Source: Pseudogracilibacillus sp037071985 (GTDB lineage Bacteria > Bacillota > Bacilli > Bacillales > Amphibacillaceae). From it: a stretch of 64,000 nucleotides of DNA. Position 1 is the stretch's first letter, and every line of letters begins with the position of its first letter. The notes under the pieces are model-generated. The model worked only from the letters and a program-made list of their open reading frames with translations. It was not told the origin of the DNA and did no database searches. The position numbers and the translations under genes were made by a program. Of this stretch, positions 1-8,233 are shown one piece after another. The stretch spans positions 62,001 to 126,000 of the forward strand of contig NZ_JAXHDF010000007.1 in NCBI RefSeq assembly GCF_037071985.1, read 5' to 3'.

Positions 1-694
1 CAGAAATATGCCTTACAACATTTAGTCCATGAGCAATAAATAACATCGTCAAGCCTAAATCCTCTTTTAACTTCATCAGTAAGTTAATGACTTGTGACTG
101 AACAGATACATCTAAAGCTGATACAGGTTCATCCGCCACAACAAATTCGGGGTTTAATGCAAGAGCTCTAGCAATCCCAACTCTTTGGCGCTGCCCACCT
201 GAGAACTCATGAGGATAGCTATGATATCGATTTGGATCAAGTCCAACAAGTTCAAGCATTTCCTTTACTTTTCTTTCCTTCTCAGCCCCTTTAGCAACAC
301 CATGAATATCATACATTTCACTTATAATCTGACCAATAGTGAAACGTGGATTCAATGAACCAAATGGGTCTTGATAAATAATCTGTATTTCTTTTCGCAA
401 TTTCCTTAGCTCTTGTTCTTTATACGTCAAAATATTTTCATCTCGGAAATACACTTTTCCTTCAGTCGGTTCTTGTAACCGTAAAATATTCCTGCCTAAT
501 GTCGATTTTCCACATCCCGATTCACCGACAAGCCCTAACGTTTCCCCTTTATAAATCTCAAAGGAAATACCATCAACGGCTTTAACGACCTTCTTTTCGC
601 GACTAAACAATCCGCTTCCTTTTATCGGGAAATGTTTTTTTAAACTTTCTATTCGTAGGAGAATTTCCGCCTCATCCTGTTGCTTATTCGTCAA
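1..694 (-). CDS. Dipeptide/oligopeptide ABC transporter ATP-binding protein (OppF/DppF type), cut by the window edge
   Basis: Cytoplasmic ATPase that powers peptide import, the partner of the ATPase gene at 684-1712. About 231 codons are visible and the C-terminus lies beyond position 1. Visible motifs in order are Walker A (GESGCGKST), the ABC signature in YPHEFSGGQRQRVGIARAL, and Walker B with D-loop (VVADEPVSALD). I place the start at a TTG at 694, which follows GGAGG at a good distance and overlaps the last codons of the upstream gene by 11 nt, a typical sign of translational coupling. An ATG closer in is in a frame that stops after a few codons. The family assignment is firm; whether the substrate is a di- or oligopeptide or another compound cannot be told. 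Confidence 0.9.
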   Translation of the reverse strand, partial: MTNKQQDEAEILLRIESLKKHFPIKGSGLFSREKKVVKAVDGISFEIYKGETLGLVGESGCGKSTLGRNILRLQEPTEGKVYFRDENILTYKEQELRKLRKEIQIIYQDPFGSLNPRFTIGQIISEMYDIHGVAKGAEKERKVKEMLELVGLDPNRYHSYPHEFSGGQRQRVGIARALALNPEFVVADEPVSALDVSVQSQVINLLMKLKEDLGLTMLFIAHGLNVVRHIS

Positions 695-1712
695 CTGTCA
701 CTCCTCCTTTCTGACTATTATTTTGAAGTAAGTTTTGCTCAAGCAGGTGATCCACATGCCAACAGGCTACTTGTCGATTACCTTTAACTTCCATAGGAGG
801 TTCCTCTTGATGACACTTCTCTGTTGCAAATGGACAACGCGGAGCAAAGCGACAACCTTTTGGAACGTCATGTAAACTTGGAATAGAACCATTAATAGAC
901 GTTAAAGGAACACCCCTCTCCCCATCCATCTTTGGTACGGATTCCAATAACCCAAAAGAGTATGGATGCAAAGGTTGATCAAATAAATCTTTCGTAGGTG
1001 CAATTTCCATTATTTTACCTGCATACATAATAATAATTTGATCAGCCATTTCTGCAGCAACACCAATATCATGAGTAATTAACATGATGGACATATTTCT
1101 CTCTCTTCGTAAGGTTCTCAAAAGTTCTAGTATCTGAGCTTCGATCGTAACATCTAATGCCGTCGTCGGTTCATCTGCTATAAGTAGTTTTGGCTCTGAT
1201 GCTAAAGCAATTGCGATCATTATCCTTTGCCTCATACCGCCAGACAGTTCGTGAGGATACTGTTTTAATCGTGCAGCCGGATCGGAAATTCCTACCAAAC
1301 GAACGAGTTCTTCTGCACGTTCCATTGCTTTCTTTTTACTCATTTTATGATGAAAAAGAATTGCTTCCGTAACTTGTTTCCCAATCGTAAAAACTGGATT
1401 TAAAGCTGTTAAAGGTTCCTGGAAAATCATTGAAATCTCTGATCCTCGTATCTGTCGCATTTCTTCATCGCTCTTATGTAAGAGATTTTCCTGATTATAC
1501 CGAATTTCACCGTCTAAGATTTCTCCATTCTCAAACTCTACCAAACGCATAATACTCATAGAAGTAACACTTTTCCCACTTCCAGACTCTCCAACAATAC
1601 AAATTGTTTCACCGCGCTTGACATCAAAAGAAACACCATCAACAGCTTTAATATATCCCTTTTTACCTTGATATGCGGTAACAAGGTTGTGGACTTCAAG
1701 TATGTTATCCAA
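684..1712 (-). CDS. Dipeptide/oligopeptide ABC transporter ATP-binding protein (OppD/DppD type)
   Basis: Membrane-associated ATPase of a peptide/nickel-type ABC importer, 342 aa, the usual length. Walker A GESGSGKS lies at residues 41-48, followed by the Q-loop, the signature LSGGMRQR and Walker B with KLLIADEPTTALD. The C-terminal oligopeptide-transport extension is present, with PLHPYSFGLL and a cysteine-containing CRFAPRCPF segment. Translation starts at a TTG (1712) preceded by GGAGGGG. It overlaps the OppF-type gene, so both belong to one operon; permease and binding-protein genes are not in the window. An IclR-family regulator begins the transcript direction upstream (1753-2556) with only about 40 bp between them, so it is probably co-transcribed and may control the operon. 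Confidence 0.93.
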   Translation of the reverse strand: MDNILEVHNLVTAYQGKKGYIKAVDGVSFDVKRGETICIVGESGSGKSVTSMSIMRLVEFENGEILDGEIRYNQENLLHKSDEEMRQIRGSEISMIFQEPLTALNPVFTIGKQVTEAILFHHKMSKKKAMERAEELVRLVGISDPAARLKQYPHELSGGMRQRIMIAIALASEPKLLIADEPTTALDVTIEAQILELLRTLRRERNMSIMLITHDIGVAAEMADQIIIMYAGKIMEIAPTKDLFDQPLHPYSFGLLESVPKMDGERGVPLTSINGSIPSLHDVPKGCRFAPRCPFATEKCHQEEPPMEVKGNRQVACWHVDHLLEQNLLQNNSQKGGVTVDE

Positions 1713-1752
1713 ATTAGTCCCCTCCTCTCTTTCATAATCAAAAAACGCTATT

Positions 1753-2556
1753 TTAATTGATTAGATGATCTCGTCTTGAAGGAAAAATAACCTTACTAAA
1801 AATTTTGTTAATTTCTCTCTGACTTTCTTTCAAAATAGGTAACATCTTTATCGCATGTTCCTCGGTGAGCCGAAAAGCTGGACCTGCTACAGATAAAGAA
1901 CCTAGCACATACTCCTTTCGATCAAATAAAGGAATCGAAATGGCAGCCACATCATTGTATGTTTCTCCAGCAGTGTAAAACCAACCTTTATTTTTTATAT
2001 GTTGCAACTTTTCTGAAAACGACTCTCTAGAACCAATGTATTCAGACTGTTTTTCTAGTCCTTGGTCAATGATTGTATCTTGAACTTCTTGGGGTAAATG
2101 AGCGAGAATCACTTTATGTGACGCTCCTACATACAGTGGGGATCTTCTACCGACCGATTCGCCGAATTTTATACTCTTCCCACTCTCGACGATTTTCACG
2201 AATGCACCCTCATTGTTATCTAAAATCGTTAAGACTACACTTTCTCCTGTTTCACTACCTACTTTCTCTAAAATTGGATTAATCCAATCATAGATTTGAA
2301 GTTTTTCTTCAACCACATTACTTAATTCAATAAACTTTATCCCTAGCTCATATTTTTTCGTTTCTGGATTTTGGAAAATATATCCGCTCTCTACAAACGA
2401 CTTGAGAAGACGATGAACAACGGTATGACTAAGGCCTACCTCCCTAGAAAGATCTCTCAATCCCCATGAAGGATTTTCAACAGTGAATGCATCTAGCAAA
2501 CTCAACGCTTTAATAACCATTTTTGAACTCACATCATAGCACAACCTCGCTCGCAT
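1753..2556 (-). CDS. IclR-family transcriptional regulator
   Basis: DNA-binding regulator of 267 aa with an N-terminal winged helix-turn-helix (about residues 15-75, including the LRDLSREVGLSHTVVHRLL segment) and a C-terminal IclR effector domain of about 170 residues that normally binds a small organic acid. It lies just upstream of the two peptide-transporter ATPase genes in the same direction. The first ATG (2556) has no good ribosome binding site and sits 4 nt from a 17-bp palindrome; a GTG nine codons in (2532), preceded by GAGG, is an alternative start and gives an N-terminus more typical of the family. The palindrome in the leader suggests self-repression (inference). The effector is unknown. 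Confidence 0.9.
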   Translation of the reverse strand: MRARLCYDVSSKMVIKALSLLDAFTVENPSWGLRDLSREVGLSHTVVHRLLKSFVESGYIFQNPETKKYELGIKFIELSNVVEEKLQIYDWINPILEKVGSETGESVVLTILDNNEGAFVKIVESGKSIKFGESVGRRSPLYVGASHKVILAHLPQEVQDTIIDQGLEKQSEYIGSRESFSEKLQHIKNKGWFYTAGETYNDVAAISIPLFDRKEYVLGSLSVAGPAFRLTEEHAIKMLPILKESQREINKIFSKVIFPSRRDHLIN

Positions 2557-2560
2557 TTTT

Positions 2561-2577
2561 GGTTCGATAATCGAACC
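2561..2577. promoter_or_regulatory. 17-bp palindrome, candidate IclR operator
   Basis: GGTTCGATAATCGAACC is a perfect inverted repeat with 8-bp arms and a 1-bp centre. It lies in the transcribed leader, between the promoter at 2610-2638 and the start of the IclR-family gene, where a bound repressor would block elongation. Assignment to the adjacent regulator is inferred from position and symmetry only. Confidence 0.6.
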
Positions 2578-2609
2578 ACCGCTTTAAATATTAGTTTAAA
2601 ATTGTTTTT

Positions 2610-2638
2610 ATAATACCACTATTTAAAAAATGTTTCAA
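2610..2638 (-). promoter_or_regulatory. Sigma-A-like promoter of the IclR/peptide-transport operon
   Basis: On the minus strand TTGAAA (2633-2638) and TATTAT (2610-2615) are separated by exactly 17 bp. The predicted transcript start is near 2603, about 47 nt before the first ATG, so the palindrome at 2561-2577 falls in the leader. Between here and about 3000 I see no gene that I can support. Confidence 0.6.
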
Positions 2639-3001
2639 TAGTACTATTAAACTTTTATTTTCTTATAATTCTTTCTACAATAGTAAATTTGAAATTTTTA
2701 GGATAAATAGGGGAAAAGAGGGGCGAAAAGGGCGTTGATTCTTCTTACCGTTTGAGTGAATCGTTTACACTTAGTTAAAGACTAAAAATTAGCATGGCCG
2801 AATCTACTTGAAGGTGTATTTTACAAAGGAGATCTAATATTGGGCAGCGTACATTTTAACTCAAAAAAGAGGGTAAAAGTGACTTTTAATCCTAACGAGA
2901 TCCCTCTCCTATTATATAAATATCCATTAAAAACGTTGTGTATGTTTCATAGATATATTTATGACTTCATAAGAAATAATTATACGAGAGGAATTATCCA
3001 T

Positions 3002-4128
3002 ATGTATATTTTATCGGAAAAGGAAATCAGAAGACATTTTAGTTATACATCCGGAATTGATTGAAGATGAACTTACTTTATTAGAAAGGCAAGGGCAATT
3101 AGAGAATCGTAGAACTGTTTAAAGATGCAAATGATCACCTTTTATTAGTTGAGCTAAAAAAATGCGTTGTTACTAAAGAACAAGTAAGAGCAGATCGAAG
3201 ACTACATTCAAAGGATTAATAAAATCAAAAAAGGTAAAAATAGAGACATGATAATTGGACAATCGGTTTCTACTTCAATCCGGTTACTATGCAAGCAACG
3301 TAACATTGAATGGAAAAAAATAAGTATTAATGACTTATATACGTATTTGCAAGAAAATAATAGAGAATTATTTGACCAAATTTTTTTGAAAAGAAATTGG
3401 ATAAAAAAGCCAAAGAAATAAAAATGCATAGTTTCCATGATTATTTAAACGCTACTTAACCATTTGGAGTACCATACACCTCTTATCAATTCTTTAAGTC
3501 AAAAGATGCAAGTTAAGAATTTAGTGAGAACAAAGAAGATAATCAAATAATAGCGGATAGATTCAGAGATATTATTTTAAATCTAGAGTTCAATCGAAAG
3601 TTATTCAACAAAAATGTTAGGGTTATGAGAAAGCCGGAAATGGGGCCACGATGGATAATAAAAACAAAAGATAGATCTTGGCAAGGGTATATTATAGATT
3701 ACATGTTATATCTCAAAAATGATGAAATACCAATTCCATGTGAACTTTATTTAGGAACAATTGGCTATAGAGGCAACCCTAAAGCAACATTTTTAGATGA
3801 AAAATCAAGATTCATAGTATTGGACATTGGTAAAGGGACCCAAAAGACTACAATCCAATACGGTTTTCATAAATATCTTCGAACAAAGCAAAAATCATTA
3901 TTCCCTTTTTATGAATTAAAATTTAATGCTAAGGGGATTCCAAAAGAAAATTGGGAAAAGATTTATTACGATTTGAATGAATTTGGGTACATTGTAAAAC
4001 AATCTGAAGACAGGACGTCTAATTTGCTTTGGATTGGAGATATCGAACTAAACAAAGACACAACACTGTATTCAGTTTGGAATCTTATTGAAGCATTATT
4101 TGCAGCTACTATTGTAAAATTTCATTAA
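3002..4128 (+). pseudogene. Decayed NucS/DUF91-like PD-(D/E)XK nuclease gene, several frameshifts
   Basis: Joining three frames gives a continuous protein: SEKEIR, then EDILVIHPELIEDELTLLE, then LFKDANDHLLLVELKK, then QIEDYIQRINKIKKGKNRD. This matches the DUF91/NucS-like endonuclease layout, in which the acidic residue and the VELKK motif form the PD-(D/E)XK active site. Frames break near 3034, 3118 and 3193, and stop codons interrupt the region 3430-3516. From 3517 to 4128 one frame stays open for about 200 codons (a first ATG is at 3625), probably the C-terminal part of the same protein, which I do not recognise. The gene cannot make the full protein. Upstream 2840-3064 is open for 74 codons but has no recognisable content. 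Confidence 0.55.
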
Positions 4129-4224
4129 ATGAGAGAAGGAAGTGGCATTGCTTTTAATTTTCTTACATGAAGAATAAACTAGAGAAAAATACAACTGCTA
4201 GCTAAGTAATATACTTAAGAAAGA

Positions 4225-4410
4225 AGTATTGGAAAAAAATTTGTCCTTGCAGTTAAAGTAGAAAACGATACTAGATACACTGGCTTTATGAAAATACTTG
4301 TGAAATCAACATGGCAATCCCTTAAAAGCCTTAGATTAACAAATAATGCTATGAAGACAAAAGTAGTCGTGTACGGTGACGATGCAACTCTATTAGGTGC
4401 AATATCTTAA
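4225..4410 (+). pseudogene. Remnant of a ROK-family gene
   Basis: The frame ending at the stop 4408-4410 reads IVLAVKVENDTRYTG, then TWQSLKSLRLTNNAM, then VVVYGDDATLLGAIS. VxVEND is the catalytic-aspartate segment of ROK kinases and repressors, and GDDATLLGAI matches the usual C-terminal ROK segment. The roughly 150 residues expected between them are missing, so this would be an internally deleted remnant. The reading is based on short motifs and is tentative. It lies beside the xylose genes, where ROK-type XylR regulators are common. Confidence 0.4.
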
Positions 4411-4447
4411 GTATTTAGATCTATTTGAGCCAATATAATTAATAAAT

Positions 4448-4486
4448 ATGACCGAAATCAGAAAAAGCATTTCTAATTTCGGTCAT
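4448..4486. terminator. Hairpin terminator at the end of the xyl operon
   Basis: An 11-bp perfect stem ATGACCGAAAT / ATTTCGGTCAT with a 17-nt loop lies 6 bp beyond the stop of the galM-like gene. T-rich DNA follows on both strands (no long uninterrupted T run), so it may work in both directions. Confidence 0.65.
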
Positions 4487-4492
4487 TATAAA

Positions 4493-5539
4493 TTATTTTT
4501 TCTTCTCTATCACATCAAATGAAAATATCGTTTGTTTTTTATATGTTTCATTTGTTAATAAAGTAATGGAAGGTAAATCATTTAACCATAAAGAAGCCGG
4601 AGAAGCTTGTGTTTCAAAACAAACACCTAAATATTTCTTTGATTTTAGATTATTTAACATGATACCTTCTTGCATCGTATTAGCTGTATACATTACCATT
4701 CCTGGTTGATTTGTTTTTATTTTCATAATTCTTCCACTTTCATTATCAGCTACTATTACTTTATTTGCAGCTTGCTGATCAAATAAAAAATAATGGTCAT
4801 ACCCACATCCTACCAACTGGTTTTGTTCATTATTTGATACAAACCCCTCTTGTAATAATCGACCTCTTCTAAAATCAAATTCAGTTTCACTAACATCCTC
4901 TACTATATCAAAGGGGATTAAGTCTTTATCTAATTTGAGGATCCTACTACTATCAATTGTAACTTCATGATCCAAAACTAATTTTTTTAAATCTCCACTT
5001 AGATTAAAATAAGAATGGTTAGTAAGTGTTAAGACGGTTTCCTTGTCTGTTGTTGCCTCGTACTCAATTAAAAATTCATTATTTATTGTTAATAGGTATG
5101 TAACCTTTACGTTCACATTTCCTGGATAACCACTTTCTCCATCTGGACTCGTATACGTTAATGTTACCCCAATTCCGTCTTCCCCTTGAAAAGTGTTAAA
5201 ATCCCATAAAACATTGTGAAATCCTTTTTTACCACCATGTAAATGATGGCAACTTTCATTTTGATCTAACTCATATTCCGTGTTCTGAATTTGGATGGTA
5301 GCATTCTTAATTCTTCCAGCAACTCGTCCAATAATTGCACCTAAATATAGTGGGTTTGTTTCATAATGAGCATAGTCCTGGTAGCATAATACAATGTTCT
5401 CTTTATTACCATATTTATCGGGCGCCAAGATTTTTGTAATGATACCTCCAAAATTTAAAAAACTGACACTCATAGAATGACTATTTAATGTGAATTCATA
5501 CCATTTATTATTAATTTTTTCTTTTGTTATTTTCAACAT
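4493..5539 (-). CDS. galM: Aldose 1-epimerase (mutarotase)
   Basis: Interconverts alpha and beta anomers of aldoses in the cytoplasm, supplying the anomer used by the downstream isomerase or kinase. 348 aa, full length. Conserved pieces in order: GRVAGRI (71-77), LHGG with His101, NHSYFNLSG with His175, GYDHYF near 247-251, and CFETQ with the catalytic base Glu309. These three residues keep the same spacing as His96, His170 and Glu304 of the Lactococcus enzyme. It is the last gene of the xylose operon, about 100 bp after the Gfo/Idh gene, and is followed by a hairpin terminator. In this context the likely substrate is xylose or another pentose, though GalM enzymes are broad. Confidence 0.92.
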   Translation of the reverse strand: MLKITKEKINNKWYEFTLNSHSMSVSFLNFGGIITKILAPDKYGNKENIVLCYQDYAHYETNPLYLGAIIGRVAGRIKNATIQIQNTEYELDQNESCHHLHGGKKGFHNVLWDFNTFQGEDGIGVTLTYTSPDGESGYPGNVNVKVTYLLTINNEFLIEYEATTDKETVLTLTNHSYFNLSGDLKKLVLDHEVTIDSSRILKLDKDLIPFDIVEDVSETEFDFRRGRLLQEGFVSNNEQNQLVGCGYDHYFLFDQQAANKVIVADNESGRIMKIKTNQPGMVMYTANTMQEGIMLNNLKSKKYLGVCFETQASPASLWLNDLPSITLLTNETYKKQTIFSFDVIEKKK

Positions 5540-5642
5540 CGTTTATCTGCTCACTTTTATAATGTATGAATAAATCGTTTAAATGCTGTTGCTCCATTTA
5601 TGTCCTCTTTAATTATTCTTAAAATTTTATCAAAATACGCTG

Positions 5643-6632
5643 TTACAATAAAACTTTCCCATTATTTTTAATAGATTGTAAACATGCTTCTATCACTCTT
5701 ACATTTTGCAGACTATTCTTCGGACTACTTATTATAATGTTCCCCTTACGTATTGCTTGAGATATATGTTCAACTTGAGCCTTATACTGATCTTCAACGA
5801 TAGACTCTTCCCGAGTTTCTTCATTTGTTTTAACTAAAACCAATCCTTCTCCATCATACAAATCTGGTCTGTATGCACGAGGTACAATAATTCTACCTTT
5901 TGTGCCAACTACCTCATATTCATTACGAAGTGCCGTGCTGAAACTACTGTCTATTAAACCAGTTACACCATTAGGAAATTCTAACAAGGTAATCGTATCC
6001 GTTTCAACCATATATTTATCATCTGCTTTTGCATGTACATGTACCGAAGTTGGTTCATTTTCTAATATATTTCGAATCGAATGAATCCCATAACATCCAA
6101 GATCATATAAAACACCACCTCCTTTTATATGATTCATCCGAATATTTTCTTCTTTATCCGTTAATAAAAATGAAAAACTAGATTTTACTAGTTTTACATC
6201 ACCAATTTCTCCACTTTTTATTATTTCTTTCACCCTGTCATGCTGTGGGTGAAAGAAATACATAAACGCCTCCATAATTAGAACATTATTTTCTTCGCAA
6301 GCCTTTTTCATCTCTTCCATATCACTTACATTTAGCGCGGCAGGTTTTTCACAAAGAATATGTTTGCCATACTGCGCTGCTTTAATAACCCATTCTTTAT
6401 GAAGATGATTAGGTAATGGAATATAAACTGCTTCAATCTGAGGATCTTCGAGAAGCTTCTCATAGCTGTTATAGGCTTTTGGTATCCCAAATTGCTTAGC
6501 CACCTTTTCCGCCTTACCGCTTAAACTAGCAATGGCATATACTTGTGCATTATTAGACCGATGAAAAGCGGGAATTAATTCTGTTTGTGCAATTTGGGCG
6601 GTACTTAATACGCCCCACTTTACTTTACTCAC
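5643..6632 (-). CDS. Gfo/Idh/MocA-family NAD(P)-dependent sugar dehydrogenase
   Basis: Oxidoreductase of 329 aa with an N-terminal Rossmann domain (WGVLSTAQIAQ in place of the usual GxGxxG-like start) and the family's EKPAAL motif near residue 96, whose lysine is catalytic. The C-terminal domain carries GGGVLYDLGCYGIHSIR, with the histidine expected in the active site. Start is a GTG (6632) with AAAGGAG 7 nt upstream. It lies between xylB and galM in the xylose operon, so it plausibly oxidises or reduces a pentose or a sugar released from xylo-oligosaccharides; xylose dehydrogenases belong to this family. The exact substrate cannot be read from sequence. Confidence 0.85.
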   Translation of the reverse strand: MSKVKWGVLSTAQIAQTELIPAFHRSNNAQVYAIASLSGKAEKVAKQFGIPKAYNSYEKLLEDPQIEAVYIPLPNHLHKEWVIKAAQYGKHILCEKPAALNVSDMEEMKKACEENNVLIMEAFMYFFHPQHDRVKEIIKSGEIGDVKLVKSSFSFLLTDKEENIRMNHIKGGGVLYDLGCYGIHSIRNILENEPTSVHVHAKADDKYMVETDTITLLEFPNGVTGLIDSSFSTALRNEYEVVGTKGRIIVPRAYRPDLYDGEGLVLVKTNEETREESIVEDQYKAQVEHISQAIRKGNIIISSPKNSLQNVRVIEACLQSIKNNGKVLL

Positions 6633-6651
6633 ATTAAAACTCCTTTCATAT

Positions 6652-8151
6652 TTAGGTTCTAAACTTTGCTAATTCTTCATTTAAATGAATTGTACTTTCA
6701 TAGACATTCCTATATATTTTAAATAACTTTTTATACTTTACGACATTTACTTTATTGGGAGCAAAGATTTTATCTTCTTTCAGAAATACATTGGCACATT
6801 CTTTTAAGCTCTCGAACCAGCCACATCCACATGCTGCCAACATTGCTGCCCCCATTCCCGGTCCTTGTTCACTTGACAATTTGATAATTTTTGCATTAAA
6901 TATATCGGCTTGCATTTGTAACCAAACATCATTCCTTGCCCCACCACCAATAGAAACAATTGTATCAACTGTTTTACCATTTTCACGAAAAATAGAAATC
7001 GATTCATTCAAAGAAAATGTTATTCCTTCAAGAACTGACCTAACAAAATCTTGAAGTTTATGGGAGCTATCTATTCCAATAAAACTTGCTCGGATCTTAG
7101 AATTTGCATGGGGCGTTCTTTCACCCATTAAGTATGGGGTAAATAATAGTCCATTTGATCCGACTGGAACAGTCTTAACTCCATTCAATAACTCATCAAA
7201 TGATTCAATTTTTGCAAATGTTTCCTTAAACCAAGTTAAACTATGCCCCGCTGAAAGGGTTACGCCCATCGTATAATAAGCATTTGGTGCACCATGATTA
7301 AAATAATGGACCTTTCCTTCAAAATCCTTATTAGCACTCTGTTCATAAGATAAAACAACTCCTGATGTTCCAATACTACAAAGCGTTCTCCCGTCTTCTA
7401 ATATCCCTGAACCAATTGCACCACATGCATTATCCGCTCCACCTGCAAAAACTCTTGTAGTTTCTAACAGACCGGTAGCTTTTGCTATAGTAGATGTAAT
7501 GAATCCTACCTCCTTATGGGAAGCAATCAATGGCGGACAAATATCTGGATTTATCTCGACAAGTTCACAAATGTCTTGACTCCATTCTTTTTTGCCAACA
7601 TCAAATAATAACGTACCGGCTGCATCTGAAAAATCCATGTGAAGTTTTCCAGTCAACTTATAACGTACATAATCTTTCGGTAAAACAAATGTCTTCACTC
7701 TCTTAAACAATTCAGGCTCATGGTCTTTTACCCATAATAATTTCGGCAAAGTAAATCCCTCTAGAGCTGAATTTTTTGTAATTTTTAGTAATCTCTCTTT
7801 CCCAACACTTTCATTAATTTTGATGCATTCTTTCGTAGTACGTGTGTCATTCCATAATATTGCGTTTCTAAGGATGTCATTATTTTTATCGAGCAATACA
7901 AGACCATGCATTTGACCAGAGAAACTAATTCCTTCTATTTTAGATGGCTGTCCGTTAAATTCTTGCACTATTTTTCTTATCCCAGCAACTGTTTGTTCTA
8001 CCCAGTCTAATGGGCTTTGTTCACTGTAACCACTTTGGGGCTGTATTAATTTGTATGATTTTGAAACTTCGTTAACAACTTTCCCCAATTGATTAACTAG
8101 TAATATTTTTACAGCGCTCGTTCCTAAATCAATTCCAATAACATATTTCAT
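6652..8151 (-). CDS. xylB: Xylulokinase
   Basis: Phosphorylates D-xylulose to D-xylulose 5-phosphate with ATP, the step that feeds xylose into the pentose phosphate pathway. FGGY-family kinase of 499 aa. The N-terminal phosphate-binding DLGTSAVK is at residues 8-15, SGQMHG near 80, and the C-terminal ATPase segment includes GGGARND and GPGMGAAMLAA. Start ATG has GGGGTG upstream. It follows xylA with an 82-bp gap that contains a strong hairpin (8184-8210), which probably lowers xylB expression relative to xylA. Identity rests on family signatures plus direct adjacency to xylose isomerase. Confidence 0.95.
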   Translation of the reverse strand: MKYVIGIDLGTSAVKILLVNQLGKVVNEVSKSYKLIQPQSGYSEQSPLDWVEQTVAGIRKIVQEFNGQPSKIEGISFSGQMHGLVLLDKNNDILRNAILWNDTRTTKECIKINESVGKERLLKITKNSALEGFTLPKLLWVKDHEPELFKRVKTFVLPKDYVRYKLTGKLHMDFSDAAGTLLFDVGKKEWSQDICELVEINPDICPPLIASHKEVGFITSTIAKATGLLETTRVFAGGADNACGAIGSGILEDGRTLCSIGTSGVVLSYEQSANKDFEGKVHYFNHGAPNAYYTMGVTLSAGHSLTWFKETFAKIESFDELLNGVKTVPVGSNGLLFTPYLMGERTPHANSKIRASFIGIDSSHKLQDFVRSVLEGITFSLNESISIFRENGKTVDTIVSIGGGARNDVWLQMQADIFNAKIIKLSSEQGPGMGAAMLAACGCGWFESLKECANVFLKEDKIFAPNKVNVVKYKKLFKIYRNVYESTIHLNEELAKFRT

Positions 8152-8183
8152 GAAAACACCCCGCTTGAATTCCAGTTAATAAA

Positions 8184-8210
8184 TAAGGGTCTGAAACATT
8201 CAGACCCTTA
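8184..8210 (-). terminator. Intercistronic hairpin between xylA and xylB
   Basis: A perfect 12-bp stem (TAAGGGTCTGAA / TTCAGACCCTTA) with a 3-nt loop, followed on the minus strand by TTTATTAAC. It has the shape of a terminator but lies between two genes of one operon, so partial termination or mRNA end protection is the likely role. Confidence 0.7.
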
Positions 8211-8233
8211 TAATCGACTTAAAATGATTCCTC

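Noticed and set aside
2840..3064. 74-codon open frame upstream of the nuclease remnant
   Set aside because: No recognisable family, no clear promoter, and its end runs into the frameshifted DUF91-like region, so I do not call it a gene.
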